DNA of 64,000 nt from Yponomeuta sedellus (taxonomy: Eukaryota; Arthropoda; Insecta; Lepidoptera; Yponomeutidae): positions 8,999,321 to 9,063,320 of the forward strand of contig OW203751.1 of the NCBI GenBank assembly GCA_934045075.1. The letters are read 5' to 3'. The notes under the pieces are model-generated. The model saw only the letters and a program-made list of their open reading frames with translations. It did no database searches and was not told the origin of the DNA. Positions 42,101 to 57,100 of this stretch are shown here, in pieces; the first letter of the stretch is position 1, and each line of letters opens with the position of its first letter. The translations under genes were made by a program, and so were the position numbers.

Positions 42101-45100
42101 CGGGATTCGAACCCGCGACCTCTGGCTATCCGTCGAATCCCGGCATGGGTGTAATTTTTAGCATCTAAATAGGTTTTTAAAGTTTTATTCTACTTTTACA
42201 GTTTTTCCACCCCACCGCTACGAGTATTCGAAACGACCTTTCTGCTCCCTGTAATTATATTTTCAGTCTATCTAGTCCAAGTTCCCATGAAGACCATTAA
42301 AAAACCATAACCGCGTAAACGATACGCTATTGATTGATATTTTTTGTCAGAGATCTCAATGACTGGTGACCTGTGCAGCCATAGTGAGAGTGTGAAGTAG
42401 GAGCTCACTAATAGGTCGGAAAGTCAAAGCCATATGGCTGGCTTCTCAAAGGAAGGGCTCTATAGGTCGAATAGAATACTCCAGAAGTGCCGCTTTGGAA
42501 ATCACGTTCGACGACCTCTGTGGCGTAGCGGTAGCACATCTACCTACCATGCAAGAGGTCCCGGGTTCGAGTCCCGGCTGGAAACAAAAAAAATAGCCCC
42601 AGGTCTTGGATGTTTACATGTTTGTGATGTCGTTGTTTCTGGTTCCCACGACACAGGGTATCCTAGTGTGGGGCCAGAAGCAATGTATGTGCCTGTATGT
42701 AAATGTTAAATGAGATATTTCACCAAAGCGTACAATAGAATAGAATAGAACGGAACGGAAAGGACTCGTGTCCCAGCAGTTGGGACATGCAAGGGTTGTT
42801 ATCGACCACTTTACCTAATTATCCTCCTCTTTGACCTTGAAAATAACATTTGTAAATATGTATTTCAGTATAATTTTATATTTTTCGTGCTATTTTATAT
42901 ACCCACGTACTTGCATGTGTATTTAAATTATATTTGTAATAATTAGTTAAAAACCTATTTAGAGGCTAAAAATTTCACCCATGCCGGGATTCGAACCCGC
43001 AACCTCTGGCTATCCGTGCCAGCGCTCTACCAATTGAGCCAATGGGCGACTCACGGCATCGTTCCAATGTTAAACCTAACTGCAAAGTAGGTAGTCGGGG
43101 CTGTAAGTAATGCAATTTGCTTAAGTCAGATGTCGCTGCCTGTACGTAATACAGATAATAGTGTAAAGAGGTCCAAAATTTCACTGATGCCGTGAGTCGC
43201 CCATTGGCTCAATTGGTAGAGCGCTGGCACGGATAGCCAGAGGTTGCGGGTTCGAATGCCGGCATGGGTGAAATTTTTAACCTCTAAATAGGTTTTTAAA
43301 GTTCCTTAGCACGGGTTAGTGCATTAAAAATAAAAATAGTATAATATTTAGTTAACGTAGGTTATGTAATAAATCACTCCTATATTATATTGTTTACTGG
43401 CACTGCCCTTTTCAGTGTCCGCGTTATCGTGGGTAGCTGGAAGAAAATACTATCTAGTATTGAGCTCGCCTTTGCACAAATTTGTTTTTAGTGCAATAAA
43501 TAATTTTTAATTCATTCATTTGTAATATATAAAGACCTCTGGCTATCCGTGCCAGCGCTCTATCCAACTGAGCTAATGGGCGTCTCACCGGCATCAGTGA
43601 AATTTCGAACCTCTTTACACTATTCTCTGTATTACGTACAGGCAGCGACATCTGGCTGAAGTAGATTGCATCACTTACAGCCCCGACTACCTACTTTGCA
43701 GTTAGGTTTTTACATCGGAATGATATCGTACCCACATGATTATACTATTTTTATTTTTGATGCACTAACCCATGCTAAGGACAACTTTAATGAAAATTAG
43801 AACAATGGTTTTCTACTTTTATTTTCGAGGTCAGGGTCAACCTGGGAGGTTCAAAAACGAATAGTCCTTTTATACCTTCTCAGTTCGTTCCACATGTTCA
43901 TTTAGAAATCTGTCTATGAATTTGGTATACTGTATGTTTCAATTTGGCTTTCAGTGGAATTAAACTTTGGTTTTTCCAAGTTGTGTGGTTGGGTGGATTA
44001 AAAATGCATTGGGGGGAGTGCCCAACGACCCGGGCTTGGTATTCGGCAAATCTGAGCTTTTTGTTTTATTGATGATTGACTGAAAGTCAAGTGGGATGAT
44101 CCAGTTTTATTTCAATAATGAATTATAACCGGATGAACCAACTAAACTTTTTGTCGGAAAAGTCCGACCTGATTTCGCTCTGATCAGAGCTCTTGATATA
44201 ATATATAATTATAGAAAAATAATTTCTTACTCTATAAAACTTTTTAGTACAAATGCGAGTTTAATACTGGATAGTATTTCTTCCAGCAAACCAACCTAGG
44301 ATTATGACAGGCCAGATATAGGCCTCAGGGCATAGGCCTGAGAGAGAATATGGGATTAATTACCTCGTATTGACAATTTCAATTGCAAGTAGAACACCTC
44401 AAACACAAATCTTCAGGAGGTTTCCCTTCACTGTCTCTCTCTCTCTCTCTGAGAGGAGGTCTGTGCTCTGCTGAGACATATAAAGGGTACATGAAAATGT
44501 ATTGAGCCCAACATTCACGAAAGAAGTGCAGGCTGTCATGTAATGACGGTCGTTAAGCCATGTCATGGCCTTATGGGCGGCTTGATAACTTCTGACAGTA
44601 AGGCTCACCACTGTCTTGCAATCCTCCACCAACCCGGATTTGGCCCCCGTGGTGGAGTATGGCCTAACCATCCTGCGATGCAGGTAAAGATCCGTGCCCA
44701 AGCAGTGGGGACATGCAATTTAAGTGTTCATAACGTACAAATGCAAGCTTAATACTAGATAGTGTTTCTTCCAGCAAACCAACCTAGGATTGTGACAGAA
44801 CTCAAACAGGCCTCAGGGCACAGGACTGCTTTCAGAGAGAGAATACGGGGATAATTACCGCGAATTGACAATTTCAATTGCAAGTAGTTTCAGAATGTTT
44901 CCCTTCACCGTCTCTCTCTCTTTCTTTCTCTCTCTCTCTCTGAGAGAAGGTCTGTGCTCTGCACTGAGACGTATAAAGACTTCATAAAAAATGTATTGAG
45001 CTTGGGCTGGGCTGGGCATTGCGTAATCGCAATCGTTAAGCCATGTTAGAGGCCTTATGGGCAGCTTGATAACTTCTGACAGTAAGGCACGCCACGGTCT

Positions 45101-48100
45101 CACAATCCTCCATCAACCCGGACTTAGTCCCCCTAGTGAAATATGGGCTAATTTTCCTGTGATGCAGGAAGAGACCCGTGCCCTAGCAGTGGGAACATAC
45201 AAAGGGTTGATGTCACACTCACCAATTGAAGGTCTTACAATGCAGACGGGGAGATCCACGTGGCTGTAGACGATGGACTCTGCCAGAGCCTTCGTCAGGG
45301 TGTACGTGTTGGGATGCTCTCCCTGAGGAAAAAAAGATAGAGCTGTGAAACTATGCTATTTTGTGCTGTTGATCTGTTTTTGTTGTACTGAGGCGTCCAA
45401 GCGGGCAAAGACCGGTTGGTCACTCCAGATATCGCTGGAAGGAGGAAGTAACCAAGGTCCTGCGTGAGCTTCAGGCGGGCGACTGGTAAGAGACCGCGCA
45501 GGACAGAGACAGGCGACTTCTTGTGTTGGAAGCCAAGACCCACTTCGGTCGCTAAGCCCGCAGAGTAAGTTCTATTGTTCTCTGAATGTGTTCACAAAGA
45601 CTTTCTAGTTTCTTTTTATTTTTATCATCATCGGCATATTTATCATCAGACTATACCTACTTGTCCACTGCTGGGCATAGCCCTCCCCTAATGAGTGCCT
45701 TAACGCCTTGCCTTCACCTTCCAGTTCCGCATCCATTTGCCTGCAGTTTTTCGCAGATCGTTATCCCACCTGGTCCAAGAGCGTCCTTTACGAGTCGCTG
45801 TCTCAACTCAAGAACACGTCAACATCAGCAATATTTAAAAAAACCTATTTAGAGGCTAAAAATTCCACCCATGCCCAAAATGAAATTTCGAATCTCTTTA
45901 CACTATTCTTTGTATTACGTACAGGCACACGTGTAAAAACCTAACTGCAAAGTAGGTAGTCGGTGCTGTAAGTGATGCAATCTACTTCAGCCAGATGTCG
46001 CTGCCTGTACGTAATACAGAGAATAGTGTAAAGAGGTTCCGAAATTTCACTGATGACGGTGAGTCGCCCATTAGCTCAGTTGGATAGAGCGCTGGCACGG
46101 ATAGCCAGAGGTCGCGGGTTCGAATCCCGGCATGGGTAGAATTTTTAGCCTCTAAATAGGTTTTTAAAATTGTCCTCAGCACAGGTTAGTGCATTAAAAA
46201 TAAAAATAGTATAATCAGCAATATTATTTTATTTATTGGTTCAACCTTGCGCTTTGGCGCTCATTAGGGGAGGGCTATGTCCAGCAGTGGACTAATATAG
46301 CCTGAAGACGAAGAAGATGCAGTAGCTGACAATGATATCTTGAATTTAAACCAGCATCTTCATCTTATGCATCTTCGTTGCTCGTTAATTATGGAGTTTT
46401 TTTGTCCATTTTTTCTCCAAAATGATCTAGATTTTGAAATGGGCAACTAGTTCAACTCGTAACGTTTCGTTAGTCTCAGCTGTGATACTTTGAATAAAAT
46501 CTTTTGATTGCTTGATTTTTAATCAACGATCAAAGTGGAAGTCGAGATAAGATAAGAATATTCTTTATTATAAAACATGTAAAGATACAAAGTACAATTG
46601 GCGGCCTTATTGCTAAAAGCAATTTCTTCCAGACACCCTTACGACGGAAAGTTTCTAAAGGAAATAAGAGAGGGGTAGTCGGTGCAAATATGAATATATT
46701 AATACACTACTTATATAAACGTGTGGACGTAAAATCATAATCCCTTTTTAAGCAAAGAACATCACACGGGCAAAGTCAATAGTCATAGGCAATAGTTGCT
46801 ATTCATTCAATTCTTGAGTCAAAGACGAGTTTTTACGAAATCAAAAGCGAGATCCGCATCAAAATCATGGTCCACTTAGGAACTAGGTGAATCGTCGATT
46901 GACCAAAAGAAGCACACGTAATCCACGCAAGTATTAAAACTTTATGTAGCATAACGCACGTAATATCGCCCTAAAATTATAGGACTACATATTGAGGGCC
47001 TATTACCACATACTGGTATGCAGTGAAAGTGAATCGGTGGAACTTGCCTCAGATGAGAGGTCGTGGGTCCAAATCCTGACATCTATCTAAAGTCAAGGTC
47101 AAAATGTTTCATTCAACGTACTGTAGTAACTGCTATTTTATCAGTTACAATTTTATCGTGTGTGGTCATTGCAACTTCTATGTCGTATTAGAATACACCA
47201 TTCGTCCCAAAAAATCTTATAATAAAAATGCCTGTGAGGAGTGTTGTAAGGTTAGTTGGGCTAATTCGTATATTAAACAAATTTATATATTTTATTTATA
47301 TATTTGTTTATGCTTGTTTCATTTATTGCATGCATACAAAATAACGTAAGCAATATTACAAAAAATCATTTACAAAAATTTCGTCCACAAGGCCAGAGAA
47401 AAATAATACAAAATTTATATTAAAAAAAAACAATCAGATAAACCGCCCCGAGACATATCCGACCCAAAAATACCCATAAAACTGGCAGCATTACCGCGCT
47501 GCACAGCGAGGGATATCCTTTGCATCAAAAATGCCCCTGAGCGCTAGTCAAAGCCACGGTTCCTGAGACGACGCCCTACCTCCTTAACAAAATGGAAACT
47601 ATTGGACTTTGGGGTGCTCTTCCTGGGCACCCCAAAGTCCAATAGTTTCCAGGGCGAGTGGCACAAAAAGGTAGCTTGCATGTATGCTTAATATTAATAT
47701 CAAGTATTATTAGGTCATTATTAAATTTATTCCATACTAATTTGACCGTTAGAATAAATTTATTTGCTTAGAACGTGGTACATTATGGTGGCACCTTATT
47801 AAATATGATCTCACATTCGGTTAGGTATGTTCTAACATGAAAATTTATGATAAAATAGTAATGTAGTGAGGTGTCACCACACTACAGTAGCCCTATCTGC
47901 CGATCTTATTTTATTTTATTTTTATTTTTATTTATTAAGGAAAACAAACAGTAGTACAATAACACTTTAACATAATGCTTAATTATTTAAGGTATTAAAT
48001 AATTGTACCACCAGCACCGTTAACCACAGTTTAAATATTTTGAAAAAACAAAACAGGGAATTTAATATTGTATTCTTGTGCCTTTTGAACATTGCTTTAA

Positions 48101-51100
48101 ACCGTGCATGCTTTGCGTTATAGCCGGAATTCTAAACACGAAAAGAAAAACAATATCACTTTTGGGGATAACAACATAAAGATACTGATGAACATTTGCG
48201 AAAAACTACAGTTCCATTTCAAAACATTCCATGGCCAGAGCACGGAATGTGGGGAGTGATAAAGAAAATATATCTAAATTATTTAAGTAGGTATTGTAAG
48301 ACTTAACTATTCTGTTCAAGGGGGCCCTTTCACCCGCGTTCGTTCTGCAAGGATCCGTCATAAATAAGTAGTGGGGATACGATTCTTGTATTCTCTTTGA
48401 TTTACTGGGTATTTTGAAGAAAATTTGATTAACCAACTTGCTGCAGTCAAAAGCATTATGGCATAACTTGTAAAGAAAAATTTCATCAAGAAGAATTCTT
48501 CTGTTTTTTAATGAGTTCATAGAAAATTTTGACAGGCATTTGACATAAGAACATTTGGAACGGCAACATTTAAAATTTACGGAGCGTAAAAACTTGCGCT
48601 GTACAGACTCAATTTGATCAGAATATTTATCGTAATATGGGTTCCAAATTATAGAAGCATATTCTAACTGTGACCTAATTAGTGAGCAATAGAGATGAAT
48701 AAATGTGGATGGCCGTCTGAAGTGAGTACATGTGCGCATGATAAAACCATACATCTGAAAAGCTTTGTTGGTGATGTTATTAATGTGAGTATCTAAGTGT
48801 AATTTAGAGTCCAGTAAAATGCCTAAATCTTTGATTTTAGCAACTGAATCTAAAGGTGTGCCTAAGAGAGTGTATGTGTGATGAATAAGATTTGTCTTTT
48901 TCGAGAAAGTTATTGATTTGCATTTAGTCAAGCTTAACTTCAATTTATTAGAAACGCAGTATGACGAAAAACGGTCAAGATCCTGTTGCAAGTCATTACA
49001 GTCGTCAACCGATGTAATTGTTTTATAAACTTTGAGATCATCGGCATATAAGAGAAATTTGCTATGTTTGAAACAAATAGAAATGTCATTTAAAAACAGA
49101 ATAAAAAGGAGCGGACCAAGAATAGATCCTTGCGGAACTCCTGACGTTACACAACTAGAAGCGGAGGCAAATCCGTTAATAACGACCTTTTGAGTTCTAT
49201 TAGTTACGTAAGACTGAAACCAGCGCAGCAAATTTCCGCGAATTCCATTAAAGGCTATCTTTTGAAGAAGCAACAAATGATCCACCTTGTCAAATGCTTT
49301 GCAAAAGTCCGTATACACTGAGTCTACTTGAATCCGCCTGTCCATAGATTGAAAAAGGAAATTTGTGAATAGCATTAAATTTGTAACGGTGGATCTCTGT
49401 TTGACAAAGCCATGTTGCTCTGGAATTATAATCGTGTGCAGGCTGGGGTAAATGGCATTGTGAACCAATCTTTCAAATACTTTACAGAGAGTTGAAAGGA
49501 GCGAAATTGGTCGATAATGCTCAACGTTGTTGACACTACCACTTTTATGCACTGGGGTGATATTTGCTGCCTTCCAAACTCTTGGAACGATTCCCTCTGA
49601 TAAACACTTATTATAAATTACAAAAAGAGGACTATAAATTGTGTCTGCTGTGTGTTTGAGGAAAAATGGAGGTATACCATCGGGGCCAGAACCCTTCGCA
49701 ATGTCAAGGGTCTTTAAGACCTTTATGACTGAATCCTGTGTGAGTGTGACATCTGATAAATGAACAATTGAGGAGTCTGCAGGTATTGTCTCAGGGTTAA
49801 AACTATTAATATTGGAGGGTTCATAGACTGAGCTAAAAAAATCGGAGAACAGATTACACACTCCTTCGGGCTCCGACGATTTTTTGTCCTTGAAAACTAC
49901 TGAACGAGGAACACCGGTTTTACTCCTCTTAGTTTGTATATAAGACCAAAAAATTTTTACATCTTGTTTTAATCCATCCTCTATTGAGTTTATATAGTGA
50001 GTAAAACATTCCTTACTAAGTCTCTTGAACCTGTCTCTAAAAATAGTAAACAACTCATAATCACTAATATTTTTGTATTTTTTCCATTTAATCCAATATT
50101 TATTTTTGTTTTTAAAAATATGTATAAGTGGGCGCGTAAACCAAACTGGGAAGTCCGAATTTGTGTGTGGCCTACATGGTACGTGGTTTTTTATAATAAT
50201 ATATATATTTTCATAGAATGTATCTAACGCTGACTCAGCGGAAAGGTCGCTGAGTAGTGCTAACCAGTCGATATTACGAATGTCCTTATTAATAAATTCA
50301 TATTTAGCCTCAGTAAATCTGTATTTAGGAGTGGACTTCTGGGGTAAACGATCATAGTTTGTCTCGAAACGAACATTAAAAAGTACAGGGGGATGGTGTA
50401 TGTCAGGCGGTACAAGCGGATACAGAGATGGCTCACACACACATTCACTATTGTTTGTTATAAAGTAGTCAAGAATGCGATCGTTATTATTCTTTACATA
50501 ATTAAATTGGTTAGATTGAGTTATATACAAGAATTGGCATATATATTTATCGGTCAAATTACTACTATCCAATAGTAACGGCCTGCAAACAAATCCATTA
50601 TTGGTCCAGTCTAGTGTAGGTACATTGAAATCGCCCAGTAAGTAAAATTGATCTATGTCGTCAGACATCACCTCAGTTTCGATGGAGCTCAATAGTAAAT
50701 TATACGTTTGAAAAGATTGTCCGGGTGGAACATACATCGCTGCAATAATATGGCTTTTAGAATTTTTAGAAGAGGAAGAAAGCTTGAGTAAAACGTAATC
50801 CACGATAGGTGGCATCTTCAATTGCGAGAAAGCGTCGCCTTCGCCGGTGCCGGCAGCCGAGTCCGCCGGAACGGGAGCAGGGCTCAGCCAGCAGCGGGCT
50901 ACATTTACCCCGCGCCTCACGGCGACTAGGACCCCGCCTCCGTCCGACCGGCCGCTAGCCAACCGGTCCCGATCACACCTATGTACATTATAGCGAGAAT
51001 CTATGAATTCATTATCACCTATGGAAGGTATTAGCCACGTCTCTGTGAGGACAATAATATCGTAACACTCAGAAAGAATATTTGTGTACAGTGTATGAAG

Positions 51101-54100
51101 CTTTGTTCTTAAGCCGCGGCAGTTCTGATAATAAAACGTTAATTCTTTATCCATTACAATTTGTTGAAAGTTTAATTTCGTCATAAGAAAGTGACAAGCA
51201 AAACAAGTCACTGTGGGTAGAATGTGAATTAAGAGCGTAGAATATTATATTGTATCTCTTCAACATTATTGCAGCATTGGTTTTATAAGAAATAAGACGG
51301 AATTCACAATAAGCATGAAGTAAGTAATCGGGAGCAATGTGGGTTCTTAGAAAAGATGTTGCAGCATTATTAATTCTCTTCAAATAGCTTTGGAAAAAAT
51401 GCACTGAGAGGTTGAAAGTACAGAAGGCACACTCCAAGTTCAACAGATGGGATGATGAGATGCACGGTTTGAGCAAGTTATTTAAAATTATTTGTGGCAC
51501 TGAGTTGATAAGAGCACATAGCAATATGTATGAATACACTAAGCAAGATTTCGCAAGCAGATTAAGAGTTACGAAGACAATGATAGACACAAACTTGTTC
51601 TTGAAAGCGCGAATTAACTTCGTGAGCATCCTACTCCGCACCGACGATTTTAATTTTGGAGACGTCATCAATCGAGCGAACAGGGAAAGCAGGCGTTGTG
51701 TCTGATTGTCGCACGAGAACAGTGCCGTGTTTTGTCCAGATGTATTTGTACTGGTTAGCTCGCACAGCTTGACGTGCCGCTCGAAAAATCTCTTTATTGT
51801 GCAGCGTCAGATGCTCGTTCATGTAGATCTTTCTACTCTGACCCGGAATGTGAAGCTCCTCCGAAGTAACACCTTTTGCCAGACGGTAAGCGGCGAGCAC
51901 GTTATCGCGAGCAATCTGCGAGTTAAACTTCACTATCACGTTCTTTGGATGCGCACTCTTGGCATTGGCGTGTGGGACACGGTGGACTGATACTATTGTA
52001 CTCGCAGGTATCGGGTGCTTGATGACTTCCCCAATGTGCTGAACAGTTTCCGATAGTTGCTCTCCACGTTTTTCCGGCAGATTGCCAATTTCAATGTTGC
52101 ATTGGCGAGCCCTCTGCTCCATAGTCTCTATTTTGGCATGGAGTTCCATGATTAACTTATCATTTTGCTCATATTTCTGCAGCTTAGCCTCCATTGTCTT
52201 AACATTAGACTGCACAGATGATATTTCTTTACGAAGAGCCTCGTAGTTATCACTCATAAATTGGACAGACGCTTTCAAATCACCAAACTCCTTCAGCATG
52301 ATTGCCATCTTTTCGTCATGCCTAGTTAACATCATCAGTACCTTTTCCTCGAACTGTTTAAATTCACTTTTATTTGTGACTTCATCGTTAAGCCGATTTC
52401 TGGTTGTGACGAAATTCGGAGGGGATAACAGATCCAGTGAGTTGTTGGCTGAAGCATCTGTAGCATGGTGTAAAGAGGAAGGATCGTTTGCCTGACGATC
52501 CGATGACCCACTGACGTTCTCAGGCGTTGCACTACGTTCACCAGCACAAAAAGTTACGTTCATGTTGATCACTCGCGTGGGACTTCTGTTTTGTTATGCG
52601 ATTGATGACGCGTTCGACAGCTCAGCGCAGTGTGCGTGTGTAGATAAGAACGGCGTACAGTAGTACGGTGACGAGAGCGCACGGCACGACCACGACCGGT
52701 TTGCAGCGACGCGAACAGCGGAATGAATAAACAGCCAATAAAAAGTAATAGAGGTATGAAGTATTTGCAAATAATAAAACCTCTCTTTAAACTAACCAAA
52801 AATACTTCTAGCAGTATTGAAAGATCTTAAGCGATCTTAAGCGATCACGAAGGTTAAAACATAGGGCGCGTTCAGTGCATGGGTGTGCGACCGTCTATGA
52901 CTAACGCTAGTGGCATTTTTACGAGCGGCTCCGTGCTTCGCGAGGCACGTTAAGCAGTTAGTGCCGGCTGCCGTCGATAGATGGCAGACGTCAAGCCAAG
53001 TCAGAGGCCTAAGGGCAGCTTGAAAACTTCTGACAGTAAGACCAGCGACTAGTCTTACGAACCTTCACCAATCCGGACTTGTCCCCGTGGTGGAGTATGA
53101 CCTATACCTTTCTCAGGGAAGAGACCCGTGCCCCTGGGTGGGAACATAATGGGTTCATGATGATGATGACATTATTAACGACTTTTTCTTCTTCTTCAGA
53201 CTATATGAGTCCACTGCTGGACATAACCCTCCCCTAATTAGCGCCATAGCGCCTTGTCATCAGCTTGCCGCATCCAGCATCTGCCTGCAGTTTAACGACT
53301 AGATAGCTTGAAATATTGATTGAATGAGGAAGTGATAGTTACCTGTAAGGTCTCAGCTAGTACATTGACGCTTTCAGGAGGCAGCATTTTAGTGCAGCTC
53401 ACTATTGTCTCCGGATCGTGAGGGGGAGTGTACACTCGCTCCTCAATGTGGCTTTGTGGTGCGTTGCTGTAGGCCGTGGAGACGTGGACTAGAGCCTGAC
53501 GGAGAGAAAAAGATGTGATAAAAAATCAAACAGGTGAAAAAGTAAACTATTAAAAGTAGTGGTTGCACAGATGTAAATAATTGAGTAGATAAAGTCAAAG
53601 ATAGAGTTATTAAGATTTCTAGTTTTGCTAGCGTAAATTCCCGGACTAAAAAAAACAAGATAAACAAAATTGTCATAATTACGCATCTTATTAAGTTTAA
53701 CTAATTCAAGTATTTGCAATGTCGTGGCTTAGAAACGTTGGAGCCCTTGAAGGTTGTAAACATTTTTCGCTAGTCAAAAAATGAAGAAGAATAAGAGGAG
53801 CTGACGGAACCTACGTTAAAGAAGAAGACAGAAGAAAAACACATTTATTACAAAAACAGTTATGAGACACCACAAAACAAAGTAATTAACAAAACATTAG
53901 GCGCCAAAAGAAAAAGAAGTATAACAATACCTTCAGCTTCCCCATGCAGCCAGCCAGCTTTAACAGGCTCGCCGTACCCTGAACGTTGAGCTGGGTCGCA
54001 GCGTGGAGCGGCTCGGTGAAGCGAACCGTCGCGGCAGAGTGGAACAGCACCGTTACTACAGAGTAAATGCATTTACTGAACATCAACTCGATTGAACAAG

Positions 54101-57100
54101 TGAATACCAATACCTGAAAGACTATCAATCTACATTTCATCGGTCAGCTCGTATTTGCTGCTACTATTGGACATAGGGCTACCACAACGCACGGCTTTTG
54201 GCCCTCCATTTAGCCTTCTTTTTATTGTGATTTGCAATTACTGTCTCTGGTATATCTGGTGTACCGCGAAGATCATAAAAACTTTGGCAAGCGTCACTTA
54301 CAAAGACAAGACAAGACAAGACAAAGATTTTTATTTGTGAAGCATGAGTTCATTGATAGGATGTATATAAAAAATAATTAGTTCTATACATGCTCTGCCT
54401 GATGAGGCGTACAAATTATAAAAAAGGCACCACCATTAGAAACAATAATATAAAAATGTCAACAAATTCAAATAAAAATTTTTCAGAGTAATAAAATATA
54501 ATGTCAATTTGAAATAGAGTTAATGATATATTAAAATGAAAATAATAAAAAATTAAAAATAAATGAATAAGTTAAATTTTTGTTGCATGTCAAATTGTGT
54601 AAACAGAACCAGAATAAATGTCAATTTAAAATACAAATTATATTAGAATGTCAGTCAATGTCTTAGCTGAAATTATCATCTGTCAAGAATTCTGTTATAT
54701 TATAATAAACTTTTTGTTCTAATAGACACTTTAATTTGGTTTTAAAATTATTTGTACTTAATTCTCGCAATTCCTTCGGTATTCTATTATAAACTACAGG
54801 ACCCATACAAAATATGCTTTTCTGTAACAGCGCAGTATTTGCTTTTTTCACACAAACTCTACTTTTATCTCGCTGTGTGCGAATGCTGACGACTGAGAGT
54901 GGAGGGAAAAGATTAGGGTTCGTTTTGACAAAGACAGCCACTTCGTAAATGTAGAGACAGGGCAATGTAAGAATTTTAAATTTTTCAAAATACGGTTTGC
55001 AGCTGTCTGTTGTTTTCAGACCAAACATAGTTCTTATGCACCTTTTTTGTACCTTAAAGGCAGAGTCTCTGTCCGTCGAGTTGCCGCAAAAGATTATACC
55101 GTATCTTAATATTGAGGCAACCATTCCATGATAAGCAATCCGAAGGGCATCTGGGTTTATTTTGGTCGCAAGTTTATAAAGCGCGTATGACGAGGAGCTA
55201 ACTCTTTTACATACTGTCTCATTATGTGCTTTCCAATTCAGTTTTTTATCTATAGTTAATCCCAAAAATTTTGTAGCTGATACTTCTTCTATTGTTTGGT
55301 CATCATAGTGAATTTTTAGGTCAGATGGTATTATTCTTTGACTGAAATGCATTCGTTTGGTTTTGCTCAGATTAACTCTAAGGTTATTATTATCTAGCCA
55401 TGTTATTATTGATTTTAGAGCTTCGTTAATATTGTTTTCGTAGTTATCTGGGCATCACTATTTATAGTAAATGTGCTATCGTCAGCAAATAGGGACATCG
55501 GATAAGCTGTAAACCTGGGTAAATCGTTTATATATATTATGAAAAGGAGCGGACTGAGGACGCTTCCTTGAGGAACGCCGTAGTTAAGTGTGCGTCTGTT
55601 TGAAGTGTATGAGTGGTTTTTTTTTGATTGGGTATTAATTTCCGATATTTCTGTATATTGGACTCGGTTAGTGAGATAAGATTTTATAAGTTCGGTCACA
55701 TTACCTCTAATGCCATATGCAATTAGTTTGTTTAGTAGGATAGCGTGATCAACGTAGTCAAATGCCTGTGTCATGTCCATGAAGATTGATGTAACAGGAT
55801 TTTTTATGTCTACATTTTCCATTACTACGTTTAAAAAATCATAGATTGCCATGTTGATTGTTTTGTCTTTTCGAAAGCCTTTTTGTTCATTGGTTAGGAT
55901 AGCATTTTTTTCCAAGTATGAATATATTTCTTTGTACAGATATTTTTCAAATATTTTCGAAAATATTGGTATAAGCGCAATAGGTCTGTAGTTTGCCATT
56001 AATTCCTTATTATCTTTTTTTAATAGCGGTTTTACTACAACAGTCTTTAATCGGCTCGGAAACTTGCCAGCGCTTATACTCAAATTCATTATATGACTCA
56101 GATGATTACATATTTGAAATGCTACAAATTTTATTACTTTAGTAGAGACGGTATCAAATCCAACGCTATTTGTAGTTTTTAGCGATTTAATAATTTGTAA
56201 TATGTCATAGGGTAAGCTGGGTGCTAAAAACATCGAGTTTTTAATCTTTGGGATCTTAGAATCAACTTGTTTTCCTGAATCAGGTATCGGTATAATTTTA
56301 TCAATAAAAAAGTCATTAAAGGCATTTGCTACACATTTTGGGTCCGTAATATAAGAACCATTAATATTAATCTTCCATATAGAGTCTCTAGGTAAAGTCT
56401 GTTTTGTATTGTTTATTATTTGCCATGTAGTTTTAGATTTATTTGAAGATGTTTGTATAGCATAATTATTTTGAGCTCTTTGTGTTTGTCTTATTACCTT
56501 TTTGTATATGTTACTATAGTTTTGGTAGATTTTTTTGTTGCTTTCATTAGGATTTTGTCTATAGAGCCAAAGCAGTTCTCTCTTTTTTTTTGAGCATTGT
56601 TTAATTCCCCGTGAAACCCACTTAGGTTTCTTAATTGTTTTAATAGTCACATATTTATAGGGAAAGCAGAGATCGTAAAAAAGCATAAAATCAGCCATGA
56701 AGCTATCATAAGCTTCATTTGGGTCGGTACTCTTGTAAATGTCAGAGAATGTTATGCTACTAATACACTCTCTAAATTTTTTAAGGTTCTCAATACAATA
56801 ATCTCTGCGTTTTATACGCCAAAACTTTGTTAAACTCATTCGTTTTACTGGGCATTTTAAAAGCTGAGCAGTATGATCAGATAATGATAGATCTATAACA
56901 TCAGCATTACACCTTTTTCCAAAGTTATGTGCGAAATTATCTATGCATGTCTTACTTACAAGTCTAGTTGGTTCATTTATTTTCAGTTCGAGATTATAAT
57001 TCAATAATGTATATTCCAATTCAATTGTCATTCTATTACGATTCAAAATGTCAATGTTAAAGTCGCCTGCTATTATTACACGCTTGTTTCGTTTTTTTGT

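Larger units (their letters stand above)
47908..52800 (-). mobile_element. Structurally intact LINE (Jockey/CR1-like group), sense to gene 2
   Basis: 5' UTR (about 52573-52800), ORF1 (52572-51631), ~420-480 bp spacer, ORF2 with endonuclease and reverse transcriptase (51211-48206), 3' UTR, and an AAAAT/AAAATA-rich tail near 47908-47940. Both ORFs are open. It lies in the gene 2 intron between exons 7 and 6, same strand. No convincing target-site duplication was found, and the exact 5' end is uncertain. Confidence 0.85.

Noticed and set aside
51147..51671. 174-residue open frame between LINE ORF1 and ORF2
   Set aside because: It overlaps both ORFs' ends, has no recognisable domain, and is Cys/Leu-rich as expected from an AT-rich reverse reading. 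Kept only as a question in the findings.
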